Assembly: GCA_017475405.1 (NCBI GenBank)
Contig: JAFVFN010000015.1
Location: 1-64,000 of the forward strand
Direction: 5' to 3'
DNA length: 64,000 nucleotides
Source: Elusimicrobiaceae bacterium
GTDB taxonomy: Bacteria > Elusimicrobiota > Elusimicrobia > Elusimicrobiales > Elusimicrobiaceae
A program made the translations under genes and the position numbers. This document shows positions 52,504 to 60,735 of this stretch, piece after piece. The notes beneath the pieces were generated by a model, which saw nothing but the letters and a program-made list of their open reading frames with translations, was not told the origin of the DNA and did no database searches. The first letter of the stretch is position 1; every line of letters starts with the position of its first letter.

Positions 52504-52510
52504 CTAGTAT

Positions 52511-53398
52511 ATGGATTCTTATTTATTAGATGATTTTAAAAGTCATATGGCTTTTGAGAGGCAACTTTCCGACGCTACGGTAGAAGCGTATGGAAGCGAT
52601 GTGAGCTCGTTTTTAGAGTATTGTCAGGCCAATGAAAAAGACCCGTTAAAGATCGGGCCGAACTTTTTAAACCAATATCATGTGCAGCTGCGGGAAATTG
52701 AACAATTGGCTCCGGCCAGTATTTTTCGTAAATTAGAAGCCATTAAATGTTTTTATAAGTTCTTACAAATTGAGGAACGCATTAGTGAGGATCCTACTCG
52801 GTTTTTAAAAACTTCCAAGCGTACCCTTAAAATTCCGGAACAACTCTCCCGCGAAGAAATGGAGCGGTTGCTTTCCTACCCGGCCACGAAGTTTGAAGAA
52901 GTTCGTACTGTTACCATGATTGACTTGTTGTATGCGGCTGGACTGCGGGTAAGTGAGCTTATCAACCTGCGGTTGGAGAATGTCAATTTACAGGAAGGGT
53001 GGGTGCTTGCCTTTGGTAAAGGAAGCAAACAGCGTTTTGTGCCACTGCATCATGAAGTATGTGAGCGTATTAAGGAGTATCTGGTGGCACGCGAGGAACG
53101 TTTCCCGGGAAGAGAAGTTTCTTCCGAGCTCTTTTTAAATAACCGCGGAAAGAAATTAAGTCGTATATCCGTGTGGAAAGATTTAGCCGCTTTAGGGCGT
53201 AAAGCCAATATTTCCACACCCCTGCATCCTCACTTATTTAGACATACATTTGCCAGTCACTTGTTGCAAGGGGGGGCTGATCTGCGCAGTTTACAGGAAA
53301 TGTTGGGGCATTCGGATTTGTCCACCACGCAGATCTATACCCATCTAGATGTAAAAGACCTTAAAGATAAACATAAAAAATATCATCCGCACGGGTAA
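52511..53398 (+). CDS. xerD: Tyrosine recombinase XerD/XerC
   Basis: 295 aa, usual Xer length. N-terminal SAM-like DNA-binding domain (about 1-90), catalytic domain with Arg in YAAGLRVSELINL (about 150), HLFRHTFASHLL (about 240), LGHSDLSTT (about 265) and the nucleophile Tyr in IYTHLD (about 278). It likely resolves chromosome dimers at dif with FtsK. No mobile-element genes adjoin it. Its end is 10 nt from the convergent pilin 11. Confidence 0.9.
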   Translation: MDSYLLDDFKSHMAFERQLSDATVEAYGSDVSSFLEYCQANEKDPLKIGPNFLNQYHVQLREIEQLAPASIFRKLEAIKCFYKFLQIEERISEDPTRFLKTSKRTLKIPEQLSREEMERLLSYPATKFEEVRTVTMIDLLYAAGLRVSELINLRLENVNLQEGWVLAFGKGSKQRFVPLHHEVCERIKEYLVAREERFPGREVSSELFLNNRGKKLSRISVWKDLAALGRKANISTPLHPHLFRHTFASHLLQGGADLRSLQEMLGHSDLSTTQIYTHLDVKDLKDKHKKYHPHG

Positions 53399-53408
53399 AT
53401 TGTTAATT

Positions 53409-53918
53409 TTACGGGTACACTACCGGCATTCCTAAACTAGCACAGACTGCCTCTGACAATTTAGACTGGTTATATACTGAACAATGTCGGTAACCGTTTT
53501 GTGCAGGATTTGTGTAATGTTGGGGGCGAAAGGTAATATGTATGGTTCTTTCGTTTTTGCAATCATCGAATGAATAATTATGAGCAGGGCAATAGTTTAA
53601 ATTTACTAAACCGTTAGTATAAATACCTAATAAAAAGTAAGGACCACATGTGAAGTTACCTTGAGAATCTATAATTTCTATACATTCTGCGGGTAGATTA
53701 ATATCTAATTGTTCGATATTATTAGTATATTCACCATTGGCCAAGTAATAGTTTTCTTGGGCTTGAGACAGGCTCGCTAATAATGGTATCATGGCGCCCA
53801 CGCGTGATTTGGCAACCGCAACTTTATATTGCGGCAAGGCAACTGCTGCCAGTATTCCTATAATTAATACAACTACCAAGAGCTCTATGAGCGTGAATGC
53901 TTTTCTATTGGTTTTCAT
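53409..53918 (-). CDS. Type IV pilin-like protein 11
   Basis: 169-aa prepilin, leader MKTNRKA, then [41 protein letters not shown] is the shared segment. Variable part with six Cys (AECIE, FTCGP, YCPAHN, DDCKNE, RHCSV, AVCAS). AAAGGAGAAAAGTT site. It lies behind leader L6. Confidence 0.88.
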   Translation of the reverse strand: MKTNRKAFTLIELLVVVLIIGILAAVALPQYKVAVAKSRVGAMIPLLASLSQAQENYYLANGEYTNNIEQLDINLPAECIEIIDSQGNFTCGPYFLLGIYTNGLVNLNYCPAHNYSFDDCKNERTIHITFRPQHYTNPAQNGYRHCSVYNQSKLSEAVCASLGMPVVYP

Positions 53919-54175
53919 AACTTTTCTCCTTTAATCTTTCAATTTTCTGTTATGGAATCCCCAAATAAAACGGCTACTATAGCTAGGCATCTAACCGACC
54001 CCACACTATAACAGCCGTAGTCTATCATCCAATGGATGATAAACATTCAGCATAACATGCAAGGCTTGCAATTCCCATTATGTTACGCTTCCAAAACGGC
54101 TGTTTTTGGCGGTTAGATGACTACTTAATTTAGTGTCCCGCATTCTTCATACGGTTCCAAAAACAGCTAAATTGT
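53919..54175 (-). ncRNA. Structured pilin leader RNA, copy L6
   Basis: Extended -10 TGT-TATAAT (54182-54187). P1 CUGUUUUUGG (54157-54166)/CCAAAAACAG (54100-54109). Hairpin CCGUAU/AUGCGG within. Pseudoknot CAUCUAACCG (54110-54119) with CGGUUAGAUG (53988-53997). Stem AGCGUAACAU/AUGUUAUGCU. Hairpin UAUCAUCC/GGAUGAUA. Final stem ACGGCUGUU (54010-54018)/AGUAGCCGU (53968-53976), then UUUU. The gap 53919-54244 contains only this leader and the recA terminator. Confidence 0.75.
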
Positions 54176-54194
54176 AAAAATATTATAACATAAA

Positions 54195-54223
54195 ACAGCC
54201 CGATACTCAATGTATCGGGCTGT
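54195..54223 (-). terminator. Terminator of recA
   Basis: 12-bp stem ACAGCCCGATAC/GTATCGGGCTGT with a 5-nt loop, followed on the minus strand by TTTTATG. It overlaps the promoter area of leader L6, so read-through from recA would enter the pilin leader. Confidence 0.85.
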
Positions 54224-54244
54224 AACATCAGACATATGTTTTAT

Positions 54245-55297
54245 TTATTTCTTAGCCGTTTTCTTGGCAGGTTCTTCTTGAGTTGCCTCTGCTTTTTTAC
54301 CGTTGTAGTGGATACCAAGGTATTTTACGTACAACTTGTCTTCAATCTCGTCAGCCAGTTGCGGGTTATCTTTTAAATACTGGCGGGCATTTTCAGCGCC
54401 TTGTCCGAGTTTTTCATCGCCGTACAAGAACCAACTGCCGCTTTTCTCTACAAATCCGGCTTCCACGCCCTTATCCAAGATGCAGGCTTCCCGGGAAATC
54501 CCCTGGCCTAAGATCATGGTAAATTCAGCCTGACGATAGGGCGGGGCTACTTTGTTTTTGGTTACTTTGGCGCGTACGCGGGTACCAATGACTTCGTCGC
54601 CTTTTTTGAGGTTTTCAATACGGCGCACATCAATACGTACAGACGCATAAAATTTCAAGGCCAAACCACCGGGAGTGGTTTCCGGGTTACCGAACATAAT
54701 ACCGATTTTTTGACGCAGCTGGTTAATAAAAATAATGCTAGTTTTTGTTTTATTAAGGATGCTAGTCAATTTTCGAAGGGCCTGGCTCATCAAGCGTGCC
54801 TGTAAACCGACGTGAGCGTCTCCCATTTCCCCCTCAATTTCGGCTTGGGGTACCAGGGCGGCTACAGAGTCTACGATAATTAAATCAATGGCTCCCGAGC
54901 GTACCAACTTCTCGGCAATTTCCAAGGCTTGTTCCCCGGAATCAGGTTGGGAGACCAACAACTCGTCCACATTGACGTCTAAATGTTGGGCATAGACAGG
55001 ATCTAAAGCATGTTCTGCATCAATAAAAGCTACCGTACCGCCCATTTTTTGGGTTTGGGCTGCTACGTGCAGCGAAAGCGTGGTTTTACCGCCGGCTTCG
55101 GGTCCATAAATTTCAATTACGCGTCCGCGCGGAAGTCCGCCTACACCCAAGGCCAAGTCTAAAGACAAAGCCCCTGTGGGGATGGCTTCTACTTTTTGTA
55201 CGCTGCCGCCGCCTAATTTGCAGATCGCTTCTTTACCAAAGGCTTTTTCAATTTGGCCCAGGGCTAAATCCAACGCTTTTTGTTTATTTGCGTCCAT
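54245..55297 (-). CDS. recA: Recombinase RecA
   Basis: 350 aa. ATP-dependent strand exchange and SOS coprotease. Walker A is GPEAGGKTT (about 66-74; most RecA have GPESSGKTT). [20 protein letters not shown] (about 140), [18 protein letters not shown] (L2 loop, about 195) and a Lys-rich end (KKTAKK). It lies 12 nt after clpC on the same strand, so it may be transcribed from the clpC promoter. AGGAGGAATTTT site. Confidence 0.97.
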   Translation of the reverse strand: MDANKQKALDLALGQIEKAFGKEAICKLGGGSVQKVEAIPTGALSLDLALGVGGLPRGRVIEIYGPEAGGKTTLSLHVAAQTQKMGGTVAFIDAEHALDPVYAQHLDVNVDELLVSQPDSGEQALEIAEKLVRSGAIDLIIVDSVAALVPQAEIEGEMGDAHVGLQARLMSQALRKLTSILNKTKTSIIFINQLRQKIGIMFGNPETTPGGLALKFYASVRIDVRRIENLKKGDEVIGTRVRAKVTKNKVAPPYRQAEFTMILGQGISREACILDKGVEAGFVEKSGSWFLYGDEKLGQGAENARQYLKDNPQLADEIEDKLYVKYLGIHYNGKKAEATQEEPAKKTAKK

Positions 55298-55309
55298 GTA
55301 AAATTCCTC

Positions 55310-57838
55310 CTAGATAAGTACCGTTTTCTTTTTTCCTGCTGCCGCGACAGAAAACGTCAACTTATGGGTATCTTTGTCCAAATCCGCTTTTACGTGGGAA
55401 CCCGCTTTGGGGCGGTTTACTAAAATGTATTCGGCCAACGGGTCCTCTAATTCCCGCTGGATGGTACGCAGTAAAGGGCGTGCGCCGAACTTGGCGTCAA
55501 ACCCGGTTTCCACTAAATGGTCTTTGGCGGCTTGCGTCAGCTTTAAGTGCAGCTGGCGGTCTGCCAGTTTGTAATCTACTTTTTTAAGTGCTACATCTAA
55601 AATTTGGCCGATGTTTTCCCGGCTTAGGGAATGGAACACCACGATTTCGTCAATACGGTTGATAAACTCCGGGTTGAATGTCTTTTTGACTTCATCCATG
55701 ACGTTTTGACGCATGTCTTTGTATTCTTCTTCGGCAGATTGCTGGGCCGTAAAACCCAACGAGTTACCCTTATTGGTAATTTCCCGGGCACCCACGTTAG
55801 AGGTCATGATAATCACGCAGTTTTTAAAACTGACTTTATGGCCCAAATTGTCCGTTAAGGCACCTTCATCTAATACTTGCAGTAAAATGTTATAAATGTC
55901 CGGATGCGCTTTTTCCAGTTCGTCTAGCACGACGACACTGTACGGACGACGGCGTACGGCTTCGGTCAGCTGTCCGCCCTCTTCATAACCCACATATCCG
56001 GGCGGCGCTCCGATTAAGCGTGAAACCGCAAATTTTTCCATGTATTCGGACATGTCCAAGCGGATCATAGCTTCTTCGTCTCCAAAAAGGAACGTGGCCA
56101 AGCTCTTGGCGAGCTCAGTTTTCCCCACACCAGTAGGCCCTAAGAACAAAAATCCGCCGATCGGACGATGGGGGTTGCCCAGTCCGGTCCGGTTACGGCG
56201 AATCGCCTGAGAAACAGCCCGCACGGCGTCATCTTGACCGATGATACGTTTATGCAGGTGCTCTTCCATATGCAAAATCTTATCGGTTTCACTTTGCGTC
56301 AGTCTCGTAACCGGGATACCCGTCCATTTAGACGCCACCAAAGCAATATCTTCTTCTGTTACTTTGGGCGTCTTTTTGCTGTGCGATTCCTGCCATTTCT
56401 TTTTGAGGTGTTCGGTATATTCACGCAAGCGGGTCTCGGCTTCTTTGACCTCAGCTGCTTTAATAAAATCTTTCTTAGCGAGCAGCTCTTCTTTTTCGCT
56501 AACCAACTGTGCCAGTTCGGCCTGTTTTTGTTTGATTTCGGGTGGTAAAATCGCATTTTTTAAACGGGCCCGGGCACCGGCTTCGTCAAACAAATCAAGT
56601 GCCTTATCGGGCATCGCACGGTCGGTAATATAGCGATCTGCAATATTGGCCGCGGCGCGTACCGCCCCGTCTGTATAGGTTACATGGTGGTGCGTTTCGT
56701 ATTTGGAGCGAACCCCTTCTAAAATGGTAATGGTTTGGTCTACATCCGGCGGGTCGGCTACGACTGGTTGGAAGCGGCGTTCTAGGGCTGTGTCAGCCTC
56801 AATGTATTTGCGGTATTCGTCAAACGTAGTGGCCCCGATGCACTGTACTTCACCGCGTGCCAAGGCCGGTTTTAACATATTGGAAGCGTCAATAGAACCC
56901 TCTGCCGCTCCGGCTCCGATAATCGTATGGAGCTCATCAATAAATACAATTGCGTTCTGGGCAGCTGCCAACTCATCAATAATATTTTTAAGACGTTGTT
57001 CGAACTCTCCGCGGTATTTGGTACCGGCTACTACAGAGGCCAAGTCTAAGGCCAAGAGCCGTTTTTCGGCCAATACGTCTGAGATTTCACCTTTGGCCAT
57101 CTTTTGGGCCAGTCCTTCAACGATCGCTGTCTTGCCAACACCGGGTTCACCGATAAGTACCGGGTTGTTTTTGGTACGGCGGGCCAGGATTTGCACAATG
57201 CGTTCAATTTCATCGTCACGACCGATGACAGGGTCTAATTGCCCCTTGGCAGCCAGGGCCGTTAAATCGCGGGTGTATTCATCCAAAGTCGGTGTTTTGG
57301 TGGACTTTTTAGGTTCCTGAGAAGCGCGAGGACTGGGTACTTGCTCTTCCATTTCAGCCGGGCGAAATACATCGGCTGTTTTGTCCTCGTCCGTAGATTT
57401 ACCCTCACCTACGAAGTTAATAACAGTTTCCCGTACCACAGGTAAATTCAGTCCCAGGTTGGATAAAATTTTGCCAGACATTCCCTCTTCTTCACGAATG
57501 AGTCCCAGTAAAATGTGTTCTGTTCCGATGTATTCGGAATTAAGCAGTTGAGATTCTTCTACGGAAAGTTCCAATACTTTTTTGGCGCGCGGAGTAAACG
57601 GGATTTCCCCTAAGAGCATGATGGTATCGCCAATGCCGACCATTTTTTCAATTTCGAGTCGCACCTTGCGAAACGTTACTCCTAACGTGGTTAAAATCTT
57701 GTTGGACATTGTGCCTTCTAAGGCGCATAGTCCCAGTAAAATGTGTTCTGTTCCGACGTAGTCGTGATTTAAACGTTTGGCTTCTTCTTGCGCGATTAAG
57801 ATAATCTTCTGCGCATTTTCGGTAAATCGTTTGGCCAT
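55310..57838 (-). CDS. clpC: ATP-dependent Clp protease ATP-binding subunit ClpC
   Basis: 842 aa. N-terminal Clp repeats (about 5-145), AAA1 with GEPGVGKTA (about 210), a UVR-type coiled middle domain (about 415-465), AAA2 with GPTGVGKTE (about 550), sensor and C-terminal D2-small region. Its unfoldase ring feeds ClpP. A minus-strand TATAAT about 45 nt upstream is a probable promoter; the region also holds the divergent pilin 12 promoter. Confidence 0.93.
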   Translation of the reverse strand: MAKRFTENAQKIILIAQEEAKRLNHDYVGTEHILLGLCALEGTMSNKILTTLGVTFRKVRLEIEKMVGIGDTIMLLGEIPFTPRAKKVLELSVEESQLLNSEYIGTEHILLGLIREEEGMSGKILSNLGLNLPVVRETVINFVGEGKSTDEDKTADVFRPAEMEEQVPSPRASQEPKKSTKTPTLDEYTRDLTALAAKGQLDPVIGRDDEIERIVQILARRTKNNPVLIGEPGVGKTAIVEGLAQKMAKGEISDVLAEKRLLALDLASVVAGTKYRGEFEQRLKNIIDELAAAQNAIVFIDELHTIIGAGAAEGSIDASNMLKPALARGEVQCIGATTFDEYRKYIEADTALERRFQPVVADPPDVDQTITILEGVRSKYETHHHVTYTDGAVRAAANIADRYITDRAMPDKALDLFDEAGARARLKNAILPPEIKQKQAELAQLVSEKEELLAKKDFIKAAEVKEAETRLREYTEHLKKKWQESHSKKTPKVTEEDIALVASKWTGIPVTRLTQSETDKILHMEEHLHKRIIGQDDAVRAVSQAIRRNRTGLGNPHRPIGGFLFLGPTGVGKTELAKSLATFLFGDEEAMIRLDMSEYMEKFAVSRLIGAPPGYVGYEEGGQLTEAVRRRPYSVVVLDELEKAHPDIYNILLQVLDEGALTDNLGHKVSFKNCVIIMTSNVGAREITNKGNSLGFTAQQSAEEEYKDMRQNVMDEVKKTFNPEFINRIDEIVVFHSLSRENIGQILDVALKKVDYKLADRQLHLKLTQAAKDHLVETGFDAKFGARPLLRTIQRELEDPLAEYILVNRPKAGSHVKADLDKDTHKLTFSVAAAGKKKTVLI

Positions 57839-57898
57839 AAAATAGTGAAACCTCTATAAATATATGAATTACTCCTATTATATAAAAACAAAAGGGAC

Positions 57899-57924
57899 TT
57901 GACGCGTTTTTTTTTTGATATCTT
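57899..57924 (+). promoter_or_regulatory. Poly-T spacer promoter, copy F (short tract)
   Basis: TTGACG (57899-57904), CG, only ten T, GA, TATCTT (57919-57924). The spacer is 14 bp against 16 in the other six copies, which should weaken it strongly for sigma-70. It lacks the TTCGC upstream block (GGGAC instead). Confidence 0.6.
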
Positions 57925-57964
57925 CAAATTATAACGAAAATAGTTATTAAGGAGAATAAAATAT

Positions 57965-58468
57965 ATGCAGAAAAACAGACAAGCATTCACACTTATAGAG
58001 CTTTTGGTAGTCGTGCTTATTATAGGGATATTAGTAGCGGTGGCATTACCGCAATATAAATTGGCAGTGGATAAGAGTCGGTTAAGTACGCTTTTGTTTC
58101 TCGCAAATTCTATTCGATCTGCACAGGAAGTATATTATTTGGCTAATGGTAATTATACTGTATCTTTGTATGATTTGGATATTGACGTGCCTGGGGATTG
58201 TAGCATATCATCCACAGATGAAAGCTCTTTAACATGCAAACAAGGACATATTGATAATTTAGGGGGTGATCCTAGTAAAATTTCAGACGGGTCTATAAAT
58301 CAAGTGATTATAAATTATCCCGAACAGGAACTGACAAAAAGATATGTAGGTGTTGCGTTCTGGTTTAACCATTCTACGCAGCCTAACCAAGTAACATGTA
58401 TTGTGTATTCCGATTATGGGAGACGTCTTTGCAAAACATTGCCATTTGTTGATAAAAGTAGGTCTTAA
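57965..58468 (+). CDS. Type IV pilin-like protein 12
   Basis: 167-aa prepilin, leader MQKNRQA, then [42 protein letters not shown], four Cys in the variable part, ending [29 protein letters not shown] site. It diverges from clpC and is followed by kdsC, which has its own promoter. Confidence 0.88.
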   Translation: MQKNRQAFTLIELLVVVLIIGILVAVALPQYKLAVDKSRLSTLLFLANSIRSAQEVYYLANGNYTVSLYDLDIDVPGDCSISSTDESSLTCKQGHIDNLGGDPSKISDGSINQVIINYPEQELTKRYVGVAFWFNHSTQPNQVTCIVYSDYGRRLCKTLPFVDKSRS

Positions 58469-58486
58469 GCTTAGTTACCTTTCGGT

Positions 58487-58515
58487 TTGTCCCTGTCTTT
58501 TAAGTTTGCTATAAT
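58487..58515 (+). promoter_or_regulatory. kdsC promoter (leaderless start)
   Basis: TTGTCC (58487-58492), 17 bp, TGC-TATAAT (58510-58515), then 7 nt to the ATG at 58523. Both boxes are good, so the mRNA should begin at or next to the start codon. No ribosome site. Confidence 0.65.
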
Positions 58516-58522
58516 ACCTTAT

Positions 58523-59122
58523 ATGCAAAACGCACAACAACGCGCTCAAAAGATTAAAGCTATTTTAACTGATGTAGACGGCATTTTGACGGACGGGAAA
58601 GTTAACTTTTTTGTCACGCAAGACGGCCGTATTGAAGAGTTTAAATCCTTCAACACGCAAGACGGTATTGCGCTGATGCTTTGTCACTGTGCCGGACTTC
58701 TTTGCGGCATTATTACGGGGCGTCGACATCCTACCACTGTGGAACGAGCCAAAAACTTGGGTTTTAAGTATATGTACCAGGGTTTTTTAACCAAAATGGG
58801 ACCCTTGGAGGATGTGCTTAAAAAAGAGGGTCTCACTCCCGAAGAAGTTTGCTATATCGGAGATGATATTACCGATTTGCCGCTGCTTTTAAAAGTAGGG
58901 TTTGCCGCTACCGTTCCCAATGCATTGGACATAGTTAAAGAGAATGTTCACTATGTTACCAAGCGCGTGGGGGGAGATGGGGCGTTTCGCGAAATTATTG
59001 ATTTTATCTTAAATGCTCAGGGAAAACTAGGTCCCATTTTGGAACAAATCAAAGCCAGCTCCTGGGTACACGGTCCCAAACCGGAGATGCAAATCGTTAC
59101 TTCCCAAGAAGGTATCAAATAA
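58523..59122 (+). CDS. kdsC: 3-deoxy-D-manno-octulosonate 8-phosphate phosphatase (KdsC-type HAD)
   Basis: 199 aa from the ATG at 58523. HAD motif I LTDVDGILTDGK (about 14-25), motif II IITGRRHPTT, motif III KMGPLEDVLKK, motif IV CYIGDDITDLPLL. GGDGAFREIIDFIL is the KdsC tail signature. Makes free KDO for lipopolysaccharide, in keeping with the Lpt genes. A C-terminal extension of about 35 residues follows the usual KdsC end. First gene of kdsC-tmk-holB-metG. Confidence 0.88.
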   Translation: MQNAQQRAQKIKAILTDVDGILTDGKVNFFVTQDGRIEEFKSFNTQDGIALMLCHCAGLLCGIITGRRHPTTVERAKNLGFKYMYQGFLTKMGPLEDVLKKEGLTPEEVCYIGDDITDLPLLLKVGFAATVPNALDIVKENVHYVTKRVGGDGAFREIIDFILNAQGKLGPILEQIKASSWVHGPKPEMQIVTSQEGIK

Positions 59123-59125
59123 CGT

Positions 59126-59743
59126 ATGAAAGGTAAGTTTATTGTTTTAGAGGGGCCGGATCGCTGCGGTAAATCCACGCAGGCGAAGATGCTCCTAAAT
59201 ACTTTGTTGGAACACGGAAAAGATGTACTGCTAACACGTGAACCCGGCGGTACGGATACCGCTGAGAAAATCCGACAAATTGTCCTAGAGCCCGATTTGG
59301 ATGTGCGGCCCATGGCAGAACTGTTTTTGTATGAAGCGTCGCGAGCGCAGCATACGCAGGAGAAGATTTTACCCGCTTTAGAGGCCGGGAAAATTGTGAT
59401 TTGTGAGCGCTATACCATGTCTACCTGTGCGTATCAGGGGTACGGGCGTAATATAGACCTCAAAATGATTGAGACGCTCAATAAAATTGCCACCCTGGGG
59501 TTGGTACCGGATTTGACACTCGTATTTTTGATGTCGGATAAGTATTTTACCCAACGCGGCGAGTATTTGTATTCGGACCGGTTGGAACAGGAAGATATTT
59601 CGTTTCGCCAAAAAATGCGCAAAGGGTATATAGAACTTACCAAAAAGACCAAAAATGCGCATTTAATTGACGCGGATAAAAATATAGATGTTATTCAATC
59701 CGAAGTAGTTGAACTGTTACATAAGCATAAAATTATAGATTAA
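59126..59743 (+). CDS. tmk: Thymidylate kinase
   Basis: 205 aa. P-loop LEGPDRCGKSTQAKML (about 7-22), TREPGGTDTAEKIR (DRX-type, about 37-50), ERYTMSTCAYQGYGR (about 92-106) and a LID segment near 145-155. Makes dTDP from dTMP. Starts 3 nt after kdsC. Its stop overlaps the holB ATG (TAATG). Confidence 0.94.
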   Translation: MKGKFIVLEGPDRCGKSTQAKMLLNTLLEHGKDVLLTREPGGTDTAEKIRQIVLEPDLDVRPMAELFLYEASRAQHTQEKILPALEAGKIVICERYTMSTCAYQGYGRNIDLKMIETLNKIATLGLVPDLTLVFLMSDKYFTQRGEYLYSDRLEQEDISFRQKMRKGYIELTKKTKNAHLIDADKNIDVIQSEVVELLHKHKIID

Positions 59744-60726
59744 TGTTTAGCGATATTTTGGGGCAGGATAAGGCCGTTCATTATTTGCAAAAACTGGTGC
59801 GGGAAGACCGTGTACCGGGAGCACTTTTATTCTGCGGACAGGAAGGTATCGGTAAACGTAAAGCTGCCTTGGAATTTGCCAAAGCGCTTAATTGTGAGGA
59901 TTATTTTTCCCGGCAAAACGGGGAGGCGTGTGGCACGTGTGCCAGCTGTCAGGCCATTGAAAAAGGGACCCATCCGGACGTCACGCTAGTTGATTTTGTA
60001 TACCAGGCGCGTTTGGTACTTAAAAATAACGCAGATGAAGAAGATTTGGAAAAGGAAATCGCCAAACAACAGCATTTAAGCGTAGATACCATACGAGATG
60101 TAACGGCTAAATCCCAACAAAAAGCCGTAGGCCCGGGTTGGAAGGTGCTTATTATTGATCAGGCTCAAACGATGCAGGGAGCTGCCGCCAATGCGTTACT
60201 TAAATTTATTGAAGAGCCGCCTGCCAAAACCGTATGGATTTTAATTACGTCCAAGCGGGCTACAATGCTAAGCACCATTGTATCGCGTTGCCAACCGTTG
60301 TTATTTGCACCGCTGCAAACAGCGCATGTGACAAAACTTTTGCAAACCCATTTACCTGATGTGGCAGATCCTGAACGGGCCGCTCACTACGGTGGGGGAA
60401 GTATTACAGGTGCGCAGAAAGCTGCCGAGGCACTTGAGTTATTGGAAAGCGGTGGCTTTGGTACGATTACGGGACCGGCGCAGGTGGCTGCGGGGTTATC
60501 TCGCACGGCGGCTACGGCCAGGCGTGAGGCGCAGGCGGTATTGGACGTATTAGTAACGGCTTTACATGAAAAATGGACAGCTGCTGATGGACAGAGCCGT
60601 GCTATGTTACAAGACACACTCCAAAAATTTGAAAATTATAAACGCAGTATCGGACGCAATGTGTCGGCTGCGCTGATTATTGAAACAGCCCTGATGAGCT
60701 TAGATGGCCTCAATATCAAGCTGTAA
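59743..60726 (+). CDS. holB: DNA polymerase III subunit delta'
   Basis: 327 aa clamp-loader subunit. ILGQDKAVHYLQK at the N-terminus, P-loop-like CGQEGIGKRKAALEF without the usual Thr/Ser (normal for delta'), Zn-type CEDYFSRQNGEACGTCASCQ (about 48-67), ANALLKFIEEPPAKTVWILI (about 150) and SRCQPLLFAPL. tmk-holB is a widely conserved pair. The C-terminal part is Ala-rich. Confidence 0.92.
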   Translation: MFSDILGQDKAVHYLQKLVREDRVPGALLFCGQEGIGKRKAALEFAKALNCEDYFSRQNGEACGTCASCQAIEKGTHPDVTLVDFVYQARLVLKNNADEEDLEKEIAKQQHLSVDTIRDVTAKSQQKAVGPGWKVLIIDQAQTMQGAAANALLKFIEEPPAKTVWILITSKRATMLSTIVSRCQPLLFAPLQTAHVTKLLQTHLPDVADPERAAHYGGGSITGAQKAAEALELLESGGFGTITGPAQVAAGLSRTAATARREAQAVLDVLVTALHEKWTAADGQSRAMLQDTLQKFENYKRSIGRNVSAALIIETALMSLDGLNIKL

Positions 60727-60735
60727 GAGGAAATT

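Noticed and set aside
52511..53398. XerD-like recombinase as integrase of a mobile island
   Set aside because: Full Xer signature, no attachment repeats, and a housekeeping context.
6607..54187. Pilin leaders as integron attC-like recombination sites
   Set aside because: No GTTRRRY core pair, no integrase, and they lie between a -10 box and the pilin start at a constant position. P1 covariation favours an RNA role.
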